A stretch of DNA of 64,000 nucleotides from Pseudomonas orientalis (GCF_001439815.1 NZ_JYLM01000007.1:1-64000), one strand, 5' to 3'; positions 7,301-17,087 are shown, counted from the first letter of the stretch. Numbers and translations: made by a program. Notes: a model not told the origin generated them from the letters alone.

Positions 7301-8695
7301 TTAAAGAATGTTGAACGGGATGGTGGTGACCAGACGGAACTCTTTGATGCTGCCGTCGGACTGGAACTCGCTGCCACGGTGCTCAACATAGGTTGCGCGC
7401 ACGGTAGTGGCTTTGAGTGGGCCGCTTTGCAGGGCGTAAGAGGCGCCTACACCGTATTCCTGGTGCTTCTCGCCGTCCTGGGACTGAATGCCGTCGTAGG
7501 CGAACTTGGCGCGACCGTTGTTGCCGGTGTAGTGGGTACCGTCGATACCCCAGCCGCGGGCCGAGTAGGCGTTGAACTTCAGGCCTGGCACGCCGTATTC
7601 GGCCATGTTGATGGCGTAGGCGATCTGGAACGATTTCTCGTTCGGGCCGTTGAAGTCGGACGTCAGGGAGTTGGCCAGGTAGATGCCGTTGGTTTCGTGC
7701 AGGTAGTCGAAGTACTCGTTACCGTTCACTTGCTGGTAGCCGAAGGTCAGGCTGTGGGCCTGGTGAGTCAGCCCCAGGGACAGGGAGAAGGTATCGTTGT
7801 CGATTTCCCCCATCTCTTTTTTGCCTTCATCGACCGTCTTGTAGTAGTTGAAGCCGGTGGTCAGGCCCAGTTGCTGAGCGTCGCCCAATTCGTGGGTGGC
7901 GCCGAAGTAGTACTGGTTCCAGAAGTCCTTCACGTTGGCGGCGAAGAAGCTGGTCTTCAGGCTTTTCAGCGGCTGGTAGTTCACACCCAGGGTGGAGACT
8001 TTGTCGGTCTCCGCGCCATTGCCGTATTCGCTGCGAAATTTCGACAGGCTCTGTTCGCTACGCGGGGAAACGCGATCAAACACGCCGCCCTGGAACGACA
8101 GGTTGCTGAATTCTTCGCTGTTGAAGCTCACACCCTGGAAGCTTGAAGGCAGCGCACGGTTGCCGATGGTGTCGACGATGCCGCTGCTGAAGTTCTGGCG
8201 ACCGGCGGTCAGCGTAGTGTTGGATACGCGGAACTGCACGTTGGCCAGGCCCAGTTTGCTCCATTGGTCTACGGCATCACCGTTGGAGTCGGCCAGGGTG
8301 CGGTTGGAGCCGCCCTTGATATCACGCTTGCTGCGGTCCAGGACCAGCGCGTTGTACACGGCTACTTCGGTCTTGACGCCGACAGTGCCCTGAGTGAAAC
8401 CCGAGCTGGCGTTGAGGATGGTGCCCTGCACCCAGTTGGTACGGTTGCGGTCGGTCAGGGTCTGGCCATGCTTCTGGTAAGAAAAGGTGCCCCCACGGTA
8501 TTTGCTTTCATGGGAGTACCAGTTACGCGTGGTGCCGCCCAGGCTGAAATCTTCGATGAAGCCCTTGGCCTCGCTTTGGGCGCTGGTGCCGGCCAGAGTG
8601 GTAGGAACGAAGTCCTGGCTCTGGGTTTCAGCGTAGGCGGTGGCCGTGATGCTGCTGATGGCCAGGGCCAGAAGCGCTTTGCTGCTCAGTTTCAT
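7301..8695 (-). CDS. opdP: OprD-family outer-membrane porin (OpdP-like)
   Basis: Outer-membrane channel of about 464 residues. The start at 8695 gives a clean signal peptide (MKLSSKALLALAISSITATAYA); the longer frame upstream is unsupported. The mature protein begins with the OprD hallmark region (FIEDFSLGGTTRNWYSH) and ends in FRLVTTIPFNIL, with alternating hydrophobic beta strands throughout. Its position inside the dipeptide transport locus matches OpdP of P. aeruginosa, which takes up glycine-glutamate and other dipeptides. Substrate assignment is by context. Confidence 0.88.
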   Translation of the reverse strand: MKLSSKALLALAISSITATAYAETQSQDFVPTTLAGTSAQSEAKGFIEDFSLGGTTRNWYSHESKYRGGTFSYQKHGQTLTDRNRTNWVQGTILNASSGFTQGTVGVKTEVAVYNALVLDRSKRDIKGGSNRTLADSNGDAVDQWSKLGLANVQFRVSNTTLTAGRQNFSSGIVDTIGNRALPSSFQGVSFNSEEFSNLSFQGGVFDRVSPRSEQSLSKFRSEYGNGAETDKVSTLGVNYQPLKSLKTSFFAANVKDFWNQYYFGATHELGDAQQLGLTTGFNYYKTVDEGKKEMGEIDNDTFSLSLGLTHQAHSLTFGYQQVNGNEYFDYLHETNGIYLANSLTSDFNGPNEKSFQIAYAINMAEYGVPGLKFNAYSARGWGIDGTHYTGNNGRAKFAYDGIQSQDGEKHQEYGVGASYALQSGPLKATTVRATYVEHRGSEFQSDGSIKEFRLVTTIPFNIL

Positions 8696-8823
8696 GGGTG
8701 AAGCTCCTTTGGTTCTCTTTTTTATGCCGGTCTTTTTAGGTGAACCGGCTATTGGGTGTGTAACTCGTTCAAGCTGTTGCAAACGTTTGGCGTAGGAAAA
8801 ATCCCAACAAAAGGCTGCACGTT

Positions 8824-8850
8824 TGCCGCAGGGCCAACTTCGCCCTGCGC
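8824..8850. terminator. Stem-loop after third binding-protein gene
   Basis: GCAGGGC pairs with GCCCTGC around a 7-base loop about 20 bases beyond the stop of the binding-protein gene at 8867. It lacks a U-run and is probably an mRNA-stabilising or attenuating hairpin. Confidence 0.45.
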
Positions 8851-8866
8851 AATCCGGTTATTTTTC

Positions 8867-10471
8867 TTATGGGGTGATGCTGACGCCCGAGAACACGTTG
8901 CGGCCGAAGGGGCTCACTTTGAAACCTTCGACTTTGGCGCTTAACGGCTGGTTGACCGTCGAGTGGGCGACTGGCGTGATCGGCACCTGCTGCTTGAGCA
9001 GTTGCTGCGCCTGTTTGTACAGAACAGTCCTTTGTTCACGGTCGGTAACGACCTTGGCTTGCTTGATCAGCTTGTCGTACGCCGGGTCACACCACATGGA
9101 GTAGTTGTTCCCGCCGATGGCGTCGCAGCTGTAGAGGGTGCCCAGCCAGTTGTCCGGGTCACCGTTGTCGCCGGTCCAGCCGATCAGGCTGACATCGTGC
9201 TCGCCGTTCTTGGTGCGCTTGATGTATTCGCCCCATTCGTAGCTGACGATCTTCACTTTCAGGCCGATCTTGGCCCAGTCGTTCTGCAGCATTTCAGCCA
9301 TCAGCTTGGCGTTGGGGTTGTATGGACGTTGAACCGGCATCGCCCACAGGGTGATCTCGGTGCCTTCCTTCACGCCGGCGGCCTTGAGCAGCTCCTTGGC
9401 TTTTTCCGGGTTGTAGGCGGCGTCCTTGATGCTGTCGTCGTAAGACCACTGGGTTGGCGGCATGGCGTTCACCGCCAGTTGCCCCGCGCCCTGGTAGACG
9501 GCATTGAGGATGCTCTGCTTGTTCACCGCCATGTCCAGCGCCTGGCGCACTTCGAGCTGGTCGAACGGCTTGTGGCGCACGTTGTAGGCGATGTAGCCGA
9601 GGTTGAAGCCCGGCTTGGTCAGCAGTTGCAGGTTCGGGTCGGCCTTGAGTGCGTCGACGTCGGCGGGGCGCGGATGCAGGGTGACCTGGCATTCGCCGGC
9701 CTTGAGCTTCTGCACGCGTACCGACGCGTCGGTGTTGATGGCGAAGATCAACTGGTCGAGCTTGACCCGGCTCGGGTCCCAGTACTGTTTGTTCGCCACG
9801 TAGCGAATCTGCGAGTCTTTCTGGTACCGCTGGAACACAAACGGGCCGGTGCCGATTGGCTTCTGGTTGATATCGCTGGGTTTGCCTTCCTTGAGCAACT
9901 GATCGGCATACTCGGCGGAGAGGATCGCGGCGAAGCTCATGGCAATGTTTTGCACGAACGCGGCATCGACCGTGTTCAAGGTGATCACCACGGTGTGCGG
10001 GTCGGTTTTTTCGACCTTGGCAATGTTCTTGTTCAGGCTCATCCCGTTGAAGTAGGGGAATTCGGTAGGGTAGGCCTTGCGAAACGGATGGTCGGGGTCA
10101 AGCATGCGGTTGAAGGTGAACAGCACGTCGTCGGCGTTGAAGTCGCGCGTCGGCTTGAATTCCTTGTTGCTGTGGAACTTCACCCCTTCACGCAGATGAA
10201 AGGTGTAGGTGAGCCCGTCTTCGGAGATGTCCCACTTGGTGGCCAGGCCAGGCACTACGTCAGTTGCGCCTTTTTCGAATTCGACCAGACGGTTGTACAA
10301 CGGCTCTGCAGCATCATTGTCGGTGGCGGTGGTGTATTGCGCGGTATCAAAGCCTGCAGGGCTGCCCTCGGAGCAGAACACCAGGCTCTTCTTGTCGGCG
10401 GCTTGAGCCATCGTGGCCACGGCCAACAGGCTGGTGGCAAACAGTGCGGATAGAACGGTGGTATGGCGCAT
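8867..10471 (-). CDS. dppA: Periplasmic dipeptide-binding protein paralogue
   Basis: Family 5 solute-binding protein of 534 residues with a signal peptide ending near AQA (residue 25). It carries CSEGSPAGFDTAQYTT at the mature N-terminus and GWTGDNGDPDNWLGTLYSCDA near residue 430. It is very similar to the next two paralogues upstream and less so to the one beside dppB. It lies just upstream of the porin gene, corresponding to dppA3 by order. It is likely to feed the same DppBCDF permease with different peptide preference. Confidence 0.92.
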   Translation of the reverse strand: MRHTTVLSALFATSLLAVATMAQAADKKSLVFCSEGSPAGFDTAQYTTATDNDAAEPLYNRLVEFEKGATDVVPGLATKWDISEDGLTYTFHLREGVKFHSNKEFKPTRDFNADDVLFTFNRMLDPDHPFRKAYPTEFPYFNGMSLNKNIAKVEKTDPHTVVITLNTVDAAFVQNIAMSFAAILSAEYADQLLKEGKPSDINQKPIGTGPFVFQRYQKDSQIRYVANKQYWDPSRVKLDQLIFAINTDASVRVQKLKAGECQVTLHPRPADVDALKADPNLQLLTKPGFNLGYIAYNVRHKPFDQLEVRQALDMAVNKQSILNAVYQGAGQLAVNAMPPTQWSYDDSIKDAAYNPEKAKELLKAAGVKEGTEITLWAMPVQRPYNPNAKLMAEMLQNDWAKIGLKVKIVSYEWGEYIKRTKNGEHDVSLIGWTGDNGDPDNWLGTLYSCDAIGGNNYSMWCDPAYDKLIKQAKVVTDREQRTVLYKQAQQLLKQQVPITPVAHSTVNQPLSAKVEGFKVSPFGRNVFSGVSITP

Positions 10472-10772
10472 GACGATCCCGATCCTTGTTTGTAGTTATC
10501 AACAGCGAGCGATCCCACTGGCCACAGCCAGGGAGACATCACTGATCCCACACACAGCGAGCGCCTTTCCCAAAGTGGGGCCTCTGCTGTCCTACGACGT
10601 TATGGGTCGCGGACTTCACAGTAAATGCGCCAAATCGGATTGACCTTGTAGGCAACGGAGACACAGAGCGCAGTTCATTGCTGTAGGACGGCAACGATTG
10701 CAGTGTGGTCTGTTTCCTACGGCCTGGCGGATGGAATAACGGCGACGTTACGAACGTCGCCGTTACTGATCC
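10472..10772. other. Intergenic region between binding-protein genes
   Basis: This gap of about 300 bases lies between two minus-strand binding-protein genes. It holds a hairpin just after the stop of the gene ending at 10773 (AACGGCGACGTT pairing with AACGTCGCCGTT at 10737-10764) and presumably the promoter of the gene starting at 10471. No gene or clear promoter consensus is evident. Confidence 0.5.
10737..10764. terminator. Stem-loop terminator-like hairpin
   Basis: Twelve-base arms AACGGCGACGTT/AACGTCGCCGTT enclose a tiny loop just after the minus-strand gene ending at 10773. Only a weak T-run follows, so partial termination is likely. Confidence 0.55.
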
Positions 10773-12401
10773 TTACTTGCCGCTTACGCCGACACCGTAG
10801 AAGGAGTTCAAGCCAAACGGGCTGATCTTGAAGTCCTGCACGGTGTTGCGCATGGGTTGATACACCGTCGAGTGCGCGATAGGTGTCATCGGAACTGCGT
10901 CTTTGAGTACATGTTGCGCCTGCTTGTACAGCTCGGTGCGTTTGGCGACATCCGATGTGGCCTTGGCTTCTTTCACGATGCCGTCGAATTTCTTGTCGCA
11001 CCACTTGGAGAAGTTGTTGCCCGACAGCGAGTCGCAGCCGAACAGCACGTTCAGCCAGTTGTCCGGGTCACCATTGTCGCCGCTCCAGCCAATGATCATG
11101 GCCTGGTTCTCGCCGCCCTTGGAGCGCTTGATGTATTCGCCCCACTCGTAGCTGGTGATCTTGACCTTCAAGCCGATCTTGGACCAGTCGTTCTGCAGCA
11201 TCTCAGCCATCAGTTTGGCGTTCGGGTTGTACGGACGCTGAACCGGCATGGCCCACAGTACGATCTCGGTGCCTTCCTTGACACCGGCTTCCTTGAGCAG
11301 CGCTTTGGCTTTCTCAGGATTGTAGGCGGCGTCCTTGATGGTGGTGTCGTAGGACCATTGGGTTGGCGGCATGGCGTTGACGGCCAATTGACCTGCCCCC
11401 TGGTATACCGAGTCGATGATCTGCTGCTTGTTCACCGACATGTCCAGCGCCTGGCGTACGCGCAGGTCGGCCAGTGGATTTGGCTGATCGCTGCCCTTGA
11501 CCTTGTCCATCACGTTGTAGGCCACGTAGCCCAGGTTGAAACCGGCCTGGTGCGGCAGTTTCAGGTCCTTGTCTTCACCCAGCGCCTTGAGGTCGGCCGG
11601 ACGTGGGAACAGGGTGACCTGGCATTCGTTTTTCTTGAGCTTCTGGATACGCACCGACGGGTCAGTGGTGATGGCGAAGATCAGGTTATCGATCTTCACG
11701 TCTTCAGGTTTCCAGTAGTCCTTGTTGCCGGTGTAGCGAATGTTCGAGTCTTTCTGGTAGCTCTTGAACACGAACGGGCCAGTACCCACCGGTTTCTGGT
11801 TGATGTCGGCGGGTTTGCCTTCCTTCAACAATTGCGCGGCGTATTCGGCGGATTGGATCGAGGCGAAACTCATGGCCATGTTCTGGATGAACGCAGCGTC
11901 CACTTTGCCAAGGGTGAACTTGACGGTGTGGTCATCGATCTTTTCGATGTTCTTGATGTTGGTGTCCATCCCCATGTCCGTGAAGTACGGAAACTCGGTG
12001 GGGTAGGCTTTACGGAATGGATCGTCTTTATTGATCATCCGGTTAAAGGTGAACAGTACGTCGTCGGCCGAAAATTCACGAGTCGGCTTGAAGTACGGGG
12101 TGGTGTGGAACTTGACGCCTTCGCGCAGGTGGAAGGTATATGTCAGGCCGTCCGGGGACACGTCCCAGCGGGTGGCGAGGCCTGGCACCACGGCGGTGCC
12201 GCCGCGTTCGAACTGGCTCAGGCGGTTGAACATGGTTTCGGCCGAGGCATCGAAGTCTGTTCCGGTGGTGTACTGGCCTGGGTCAAAACCGGCCGGGCTC
12301 CCTTCGGAGCAGAACACCAGGTTAGTTGCCGCTTGGGCAAATGGGGCTGCGGCCATAAGGCCAGCGCTCACTAATAACGGAAGGACTGCGTGTTTAAGCA
12401 T
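10773..12401 (-). CDS. dppA: Periplasmic dipeptide-binding protein paralogue
   Basis: Family 5 solute-binding protein of 542 residues. ATG at 12401 (MLKHAVLPLLVSAGLMAAAPFAQA) is chosen because it gives a proper signal peptide and has GAGG 8 bases upstream; a start 8 codons earlier is possible. It carries CSEGSPAGFDPGQYTTG and GWSGDNGDPDNWLNVLFGCDS. It is close to the paralogues on both sides but contains a short insertion (KVKGSDQPNPL) in the loop before the LRVRQALDM helix. Confidence 0.92.
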   Translation of the reverse strand: MLKHAVLPLLVSAGLMAAAPFAQAATNLVFCSEGSPAGFDPGQYTTGTDFDASAETMFNRLSQFERGGTAVVPGLATRWDVSPDGLTYTFHLREGVKFHTTPYFKPTREFSADDVLFTFNRMINKDDPFRKAYPTEFPYFTDMGMDTNIKNIEKIDDHTVKFTLGKVDAAFIQNMAMSFASIQSAEYAAQLLKEGKPADINQKPVGTGPFVFKSYQKDSNIRYTGNKDYWKPEDVKIDNLIFAITTDPSVRIQKLKKNECQVTLFPRPADLKALGEDKDLKLPHQAGFNLGYVAYNVMDKVKGSDQPNPLADLRVRQALDMSVNKQQIIDSVYQGAGQLAVNAMPPTQWSYDTTIKDAAYNPEKAKALLKEAGVKEGTEIVLWAMPVQRPYNPNAKLMAEMLQNDWSKIGLKVKITSYEWGEYIKRSKGGENQAMIIGWSGDNGDPDNWLNVLFGCDSLSGNNFSKWCDKKFDGIVKEAKATSDVAKRTELYKQAQHVLKDAVPMTPIAHSTVYQPMRNTVQDFKISPFGLNSFYGVGVSGK

Positions 12402-12612
12402 GTTGGCCTCATGATTTGTTGTCATTTTTGGTGGTGAGGGCGACCTCGTGAGTCGGCCTGCGGATACTTATGCAGGCGCCATACCCATTGCAAGATGTTG
12501 AACGGTTGCAAGCGTCAAACAGTGGGACGGGCGTACAAGAATGTCGCATTTATGAAAGTTTCGACATAAATGTGTCTGTTTGGCGGGTTTTTTCGGTGCG
12601 TGTGGCGCACCG

Positions 12613-12651
12613 GAAAAGCCCAATCGAGGCGTCTAGTGCACTCGATTGGGG
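12613..12651 (-). terminator. Rho-independent terminator
   Basis: On the minus strand CCCCAATCGAG and CTCGATTGGG form a stem with a 12-base loop followed by CTTTTCC. It ends the transcript of the binding-protein gene that stops at 12660, so that gene is likely a separate unit from those downstream. Confidence 0.7.
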
Positions 12652-12659
12652 CATTGTTG

Positions 12660-14261
12660 TTACTTATCTAGACTCACACCATAGAACGGTGTCAGCCCGA
12701 AAGGGCTGATCTTGAAATCGCGCACTTGCTTGCGCATCGGTTGGAAAACCGTCGAGTTCGCGATAGGTGTTATAGGTACTTGTTCCTTAAGGATTTGTTG
12801 CGCCTGCTGATACCACTTGATGCGCTGGCCGCGATCGTTGCTGACCTTGGCCTGCTGCACCAGCTTGTCATACGCCGGGTTACACCATTTGGCGTAGTTG
12901 CTGCCCTTGACCGCGGCACAACTGTAGAGCACGCCGAGCCAGTTATCGGGGTCGCCGTTGTCGCCGGTCCAGCCGTAAATCATCGCGTCATGTTCACCAT
13001 TCTTGGCGCGCTTGATGTATTCGCCCCACTCATAGCTGACGATATTGGCCTTGATGCCGACCTTGGCCCAGTCCTGCTGGATCATTTGCGCGGACATGCG
13101 CGCATTGGGATTGGAGGCGCGTTGCACGGTCATCGCCCAGAGATCAATGGTGGTACCTGGTGCAACCCCTGCTTCTTTTAGTAGCGCCCGGGCCTTGGTC
13201 GGATCGTACGGCGCATCCTTGATAGTCGGGTCGTAAGACCACTGCGCGGGTGGCAGCGCGTTCTGCGCCAATTGTCCGGCGCCCTGGTAAACCGCCTTGA
13301 TGATTGCAGGCTTGTCGATGGCCATATCCAGGGCCTGGCGCACTTTGAGCTGATCCAGCGGCGGATGGGTGACGTTGTAGGCCAGGAAACCCAGGTTGAA
13401 GCCGGCCTGTTGCAGCACCCGCAAGTCAGGGTCCTGCTTCATCACCTCGATGTCGGCGGGGCGCGGGTAGCCGCTGACCTGGCATTCACCGGCCTTGAGT
13501 TTCTGCAGGCGTGCGGCGGCGTCCGGGGTGATGGCGAAAACCAGATTGTCGAGCTTCACATCTTCGGGTTTCCAATATTGTTTATTGGCAACGTAGCGGA
13601 TCTGTGAGTCTTTCTGGTAGCGCTTGAACACGAACGGGCCGGTGCCCACCGGTTTCTGGTTGATGTCCTCGGCCTTGCCTTGCTTGAGGAGCTGGGCGGC
13701 GTACTCGGCCGATTGCACGGAGGCGAAACTCATCGCCAGGTTCTGTACGAACGAGGCATCCACGTTGTTCAGATTGAAGCGCACGGTGCGGTCGTCGAGT
13801 TTGTCGAGGCTTTTGATCGTGGTATTCAGGCCCATGTCGGTGAAGTAGGGCGACTCGGAGGGGTAGGCCTTGCGAAACGGACTTTCGGCATCCAGCAGGC
13901 GGTTGAAGGTAAACACCACGTCATCGGCGTTGAAGTCGCGGGTCGGGGTGAAGAAATCGGTGGTGTGAAACTTGACGCCATCGCGCAAGTGGAAGGTGTA
14001 GGTCAGTCCGTCGTCGGACACATCCCAGCGGGTGGCGAGGCCGGGCTCGACTTCGGTGCCGCCACGCTTGAACTGGGTAAGGCGGTTGAATACGGTTTCG
14101 GCAGAGGCATCAAAGTCGGTGCCGCTGGTGTACTGGCTGGGGTCGAAGCCGGCGGGGCTGGCTTCGGAGCAGTAGACCAGGGTGGTGGCTGCGTGCGCCA
14201 TGGGCATGAAGGCCAGGAGGCCGGCGGCGAGGAGGAGCGGTTTGAAGGCAATTCTGTGCAT
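12660..14261 (-). CDS. dppA: Periplasmic dipeptide-binding protein paralogue
   Basis: Family 5 solute-binding protein of 533 residues. The start at 14261 (MHRIAFKPLLLAAGLLAFMPMAHA) yields a signal peptide cleaved near residue 24; the longer frame upstream runs through a terminator and is rejected. It carries CSEASPAGFDPSQYTSG and GWTGDNGDPDNWLGVLYSCAA. It is the first of the four tandem binding-protein genes and has its own terminator. Confidence 0.92.
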   Translation of the reverse strand: MHRIAFKPLLLAAGLLAFMPMAHAATTLVYCSEASPAGFDPSQYTSGTDFDASAETVFNRLTQFKRGGTEVEPGLATRWDVSDDGLTYTFHLRDGVKFHTTDFFTPTRDFNADDVVFTFNRLLDAESPFRKAYPSESPYFTDMGLNTTIKSLDKLDDRTVRFNLNNVDASFVQNLAMSFASVQSAEYAAQLLKQGKAEDINQKPVGTGPFVFKRYQKDSQIRYVANKQYWKPEDVKLDNLVFAITPDAAARLQKLKAGECQVSGYPRPADIEVMKQDPDLRVLQQAGFNLGFLAYNVTHPPLDQLKVRQALDMAIDKPAIIKAVYQGAGQLAQNALPPAQWSYDPTIKDAPYDPTKARALLKEAGVAPGTTIDLWAMTVQRASNPNARMSAQMIQQDWAKVGIKANIVSYEWGEYIKRAKNGEHDAMIYGWTGDNGDPDNWLGVLYSCAAVKGSNYAKWCNPAYDKLVQQAKVSNDRGQRIKWYQQAQQILKEQVPITPIANSTVFQPMRKQVRDFKISPFGLTPFYGVSLDK

Positions 14262-14301
14262 GGAGACCCCAGCAATGGCAGCCCTGTAAAAGCAGCGCAA
14301 A

Positions 14302-14334
14302 TGAAAACGGCGGTCACCGAGGTTACCGCCGTTC
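14302..14334 (-). terminator. Rho-independent terminator
   Basis: On the minus strand AACGGCGGTAAC and GTGACCGCCGTT pair around a short loop and are followed by TTCATTT. It closes the SIMPL-domain gene that ends at 14353. Confidence 0.7.
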
Positions 14335-14352
14335 AGGGTTGTCAGGTAGGGG

Positions 14353-15066
14353 TCACTGCATCTGCACTTCAACCACGCCGTCTGCACTCATGCTGACCTG
14401 GCTGGTGCCGGCTTCCACTTCAGGCGTGGGCGCTGAATCGGCCATCGCCGCTTTCATCATCATGGCGCCGCGTGCATAGGGCATCGGGTAGCCGTTGGTG
14501 TTGAAGTTCAGGTTGACGATCTTGTAGCCCTTGCCGCCGAGTGCATCGGTGGCCAGTTGCGCACGGGCCTTGAACGCGGCCACCGCGTCTTTGAGCAGCG
14601 CATCTTCGCTGGCCTTGCGCGTGCCGTCGGCGATGGCAAAGTCCATGCTGTCCATTTTCAGGGTGTTCAACAGCTCGCCGGTGAGTTTGGACAACGCCGG
14701 GAAGTCCGCGCTTTCCAGACGCAGTTCGGCGCGTTCACGCCAGCCGGTGATTTTCTGGTTCTTGCTGTCGTAGATCGGGTAGCTGTTGCGGCTGCCCTGG
14801 CGCAGGGTCACGGCCTTGACTTCGCGGGCCTGGCCCAGGGCTGTGTTCATCGTCGTGGTGATTTCGGCGGCAAGCTTGGCCGGGTCCGCGTTCTGCGATT
14901 CGGTGTAGAGGGTCACGATCATCTTGTCGCGCGCCACTTCCTGGCTGACTTCGGCGCGCAGGGAGATCTGGTTGTAATGCAGTTCATCGGCGGCCATGGC
15001 CGGCAGGCTGGCCAGGGCGCTGGCGCCGAGGGTGAGGACAGCGGCACTGCGAGTGAAACGGGACAT
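14353..15066 (-). CDS. SIMPL (DUF541) domain periplasmic protein
   Basis: A 237-residue protein with a signal peptide (MSRFTRSAAVLTLGASALASLPAMA). The body matches the SIMPL/DUF541 pattern: an N-terminal strand followed by VARDKMIVTLYTESQNADPAKL, then GWRERAELRLES and the central helix DAVAAFKARAQLATDALGGKGYKIVNLNF. Family members oligomerise in the periplasm or outer membrane; their role is poorly defined. It diverges from roxSR, with about 200 bases between them. Confidence 0.85.
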   Translation of the reverse strand: MSRFTRSAAVLTLGASALASLPAMAADELHYNQISLRAEVSQEVARDKMIVTLYTESQNADPAKLAAEITTTMNTALGQAREVKAVTLRQGSRNSYPIYDSKNQKITGWRERAELRLESADFPALSKLTGELLNTLKMDSMDFAIADGTRKASEDALLKDAVAAFKARAQLATDALGGKGYKIVNLNFNTNGYPMPYARGAMMMKAAMADSAPTPEVEAGTSQVSMSADGVVEVQMQ

Positions 15067-15271
15067 GAAAGCTCCTTGAGATTGTCGTGTTCGGTATGAC
15101 TGTAGACGGTGGCATCGGGTTCTTCGGGTTTACATATTCCCTACATGTCGTGGAGGCGGCGACGAATGGTCATCTGTCCGGCCTGCGTCAAAGAGCCACA
15201 CGCGCCGTGCCGGCGGGTCTGCTTCGTTTATACTCGTGCCGATCCGCCTGCAGCGCTCATCGGGAGAGCTC

Positions 15272-16534
15272 ATGCTCGCCGCCGTAAAACTGACTTCCGC
15301 CACCCGCCAGAACCTCTGGCGCCTGACGTTCATCCGCACCCTGGTATTGGCCGCGCAGGCCGGTTCCGTCGGGCTCGCCTATTGGTTCGACCTGCTGCCG
15401 CTGCCCTGGCTGCAACTGGCCGTGACCCTCGGCTTCTCCACTGTGCTGTGTGCGTTTACCGCCATCCGCTTGCGCACCACCTGGCCGGTCACCGAGTTGG
15501 AATACGCGCTGCAATTGGCCTGCGACCTGTTTATCCACAGTGTGTTGCTGTACTTCTCCGGTGGTTCCACCAATCCGTTTGTGTCTTATTACCTGGTGCC
15601 GCTGACCATTGCCGCCGTGACCTTGCCATGGCGCTATTCGGTGGTGCTGTCGGGCATCGCGCTGACGCTGTACACGCTGCTGCTGGCGCAATTCTATCCA
15701 CTGCAGACCTTTCCGATCGCTCGGGAAAATCTGCAGATCTACGGCATGTGGCTCAGCTTTGCCTTGTCTGCCGCCGTCATCACGTTTTTTGCCGCACGCA
15801 TGGCCGAAGAGTTGCGTCGTCAGGAAGAACTGCGCGCGATTCGCCGCGAAGAAGGCCTGCGCGACCAGCAACTGCTGGCGGTCGCCACCCAGGCGGCGGG
15901 TGCCGCCCATGAATTGGGCACGCCGCTGGCGACCATGAGCGTACTGCTCAAGGAGATGACCCAGGACCATCACGACCCTGCATTGCAGGATGACCTCAGC
16001 GTGCTGCAGGAACAGGTCAAACAGTGCAAGTTGACCTTGCAGCAACTGGTGCGCGCCGCCGAAGCCAATCGGCGTCTGGCGGTCGAGATGCAGGATGTCA
16101 CCCAGTGGCTCGATGAAGCCCTGAACCGCTGGCACCTGATGCGCCCCGAAGCCAGTTACCGTTTCAGCCTGTTGGGCCAGGGCAGCGTACCGCGCATGGC
16201 GCCGCCGCCGGATCTCACCCAGGCCTTGCTCAACCTGTTGAACAATGCCGCCGATGCCTGCCCTGAAGGCCTGGGCGTGCAGTTGGACTGGGACGCGGAA
16301 AACGTCACCATCAGCATTCGTGACCACGGCGCGGGCGTGCCGCTGGCCATTGCCGAGCAGATCGGCAAGCCCTTTTTTACCACCAAGGGCAAAGGCTTCG
16401 GCCTCGGCCTGTTTTTGAGCAAGGCCAGCGTGACCCGCGCGGGCGGCTCAGTGAAGCTCTATAGTCATGAGGAAGGTGGCACGCTTACCGAGCTGCGCCT
16501 GCCCCGTGTCGCACGAGGAGATATCGATGAGTGA
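15272..16534 (+). CDS. roxS: Redox sensor histidine kinase RoxS (RegB/PrrB family)
   Basis: Inner-membrane sensor kinase of 420 residues. ATG at 15272 with GGGAGA upstream is preferred to an earlier frame start. Six hydrophobic segments occupy residues 20-190, including the family motif GGSTNPFVSYYLVPLTIAAV. Next come the H-box AAHELGTPLATM, a cysteine in the linker (EQVKQCKLTLQQL, where RegB has its redox cysteine), the N-box NLLNNAADA and G-box KGFGLGLFLSKA. It senses respiratory redox state and phosphorylates RoxR, whose gene overlaps its 3' end. Confidence 0.9.
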   Translation: MLAAVKLTSATRQNLWRLTFIRTLVLAAQAGSVGLAYWFDLLPLPWLQLAVTLGFSTVLCAFTAIRLRTTWPVTELEYALQLACDLFIHSVLLYFSGGSTNPFVSYYLVPLTIAAVTLPWRYSVVLSGIALTLYTLLLAQFYPLQTFPIARENLQIYGMWLSFALSAAVITFFAARMAEELRRQEELRAIRREEGLRDQQLLAVATQAAGAAHELGTPLATMSVLLKEMTQDHHDPALQDDLSVLQEQVKQCKLTLQQLVRAAEANRRLAVEMQDVTQWLDEALNRWHLMRPEASYRFSLLGQGSVPRMAPPPDLTQALLNLLNNAADACPEGLGVQLDWDAENVTISIRDHGAGVPLAIAEQIGKPFFTTKGKGFGLGLFLSKASVTRAGGSVKLYSHEEGGTLTELRLPRVARGDIDE

Positions 16535-17087
16535 CGAGATCCAAGTCGAAGGCGAAGAACTGCCGCACCTGCTGCTGGTAGATGATGACGCCACCTTTAC
16601 CCGCGTGATGGCGCGCGCCATGAGCCGTCGCGGCTTTCGCGTCAGCACCGCAGGCTCAGCCGAAGAAGGCCTGACCATCGCCCAGGCCGACCTGCCGGAC
16701 TACGCCGCGCTCGACCTGAAAATGGACGGCGACTCGGGCCTGGTACTGTTGCCCAAGCTGCTCGAGCTGGACCCGGAGATGCGTGTGGTGATCCTCACCG
16801 GCTATTCCAGCATCGCCACTGCCGTCGAAGCCATCAAGCGTGGCGCCTGCAATTACCTGTGCAAGCCTGCGGATGCCGATGACGTGCTCGCCGCGCTGCT
16901 GTCCGAGCACGCCGACCTCGACACCCTGGTGCCGGAAAACCCCATGTCGGTGGATCGCCTGCAGTGGGAACACATCCAGCGCGTACTGACCGAGCATGAA
17001 GGCAACATCTCCGCCACTGCGCGCGCGTTGGGCATGCACCGTCGGACGTTGCAGCGCAAATTGCAGAAGCGTCCGGTACGCCGCTGA
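16527..17087 (+). CDS. roxR: Response regulator RoxR (RegA/PrrA family)
   Basis: Response regulator of 186 residues overlapping roxS by 8 bases. The receiver domain shows the acidic pair VDDD, the phospho-acceptor aspartate in ALDLKMDGDSG, the conserved threonine in ILTGYSS and lysine in LCKPAD. The C-terminal Fis-type helix-turn-helix (GNISATARALGMHRRTLQRKL) is typical of RegA/PrrA/RoxR. In pseudomonads it controls terminal oxidase genes, including the cyanide-insensitive oxidase. Confidence 0.92.
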   Translation: MSDEIQVEGEELPHLLLVDDDATFTRVMARAMSRRGFRVSTAGSAEEGLTIAQADLPDYAALDLKMDGDSGLVLLPKLLELDPEMRVVILTGYSSIATAVEAIKRGACNYLCKPADADDVLAALLSEHADLDTLVPENPMSVDRLQWEHIQRVLTEHEGNISATARALGMHRRTLQRKLQKRPVRR

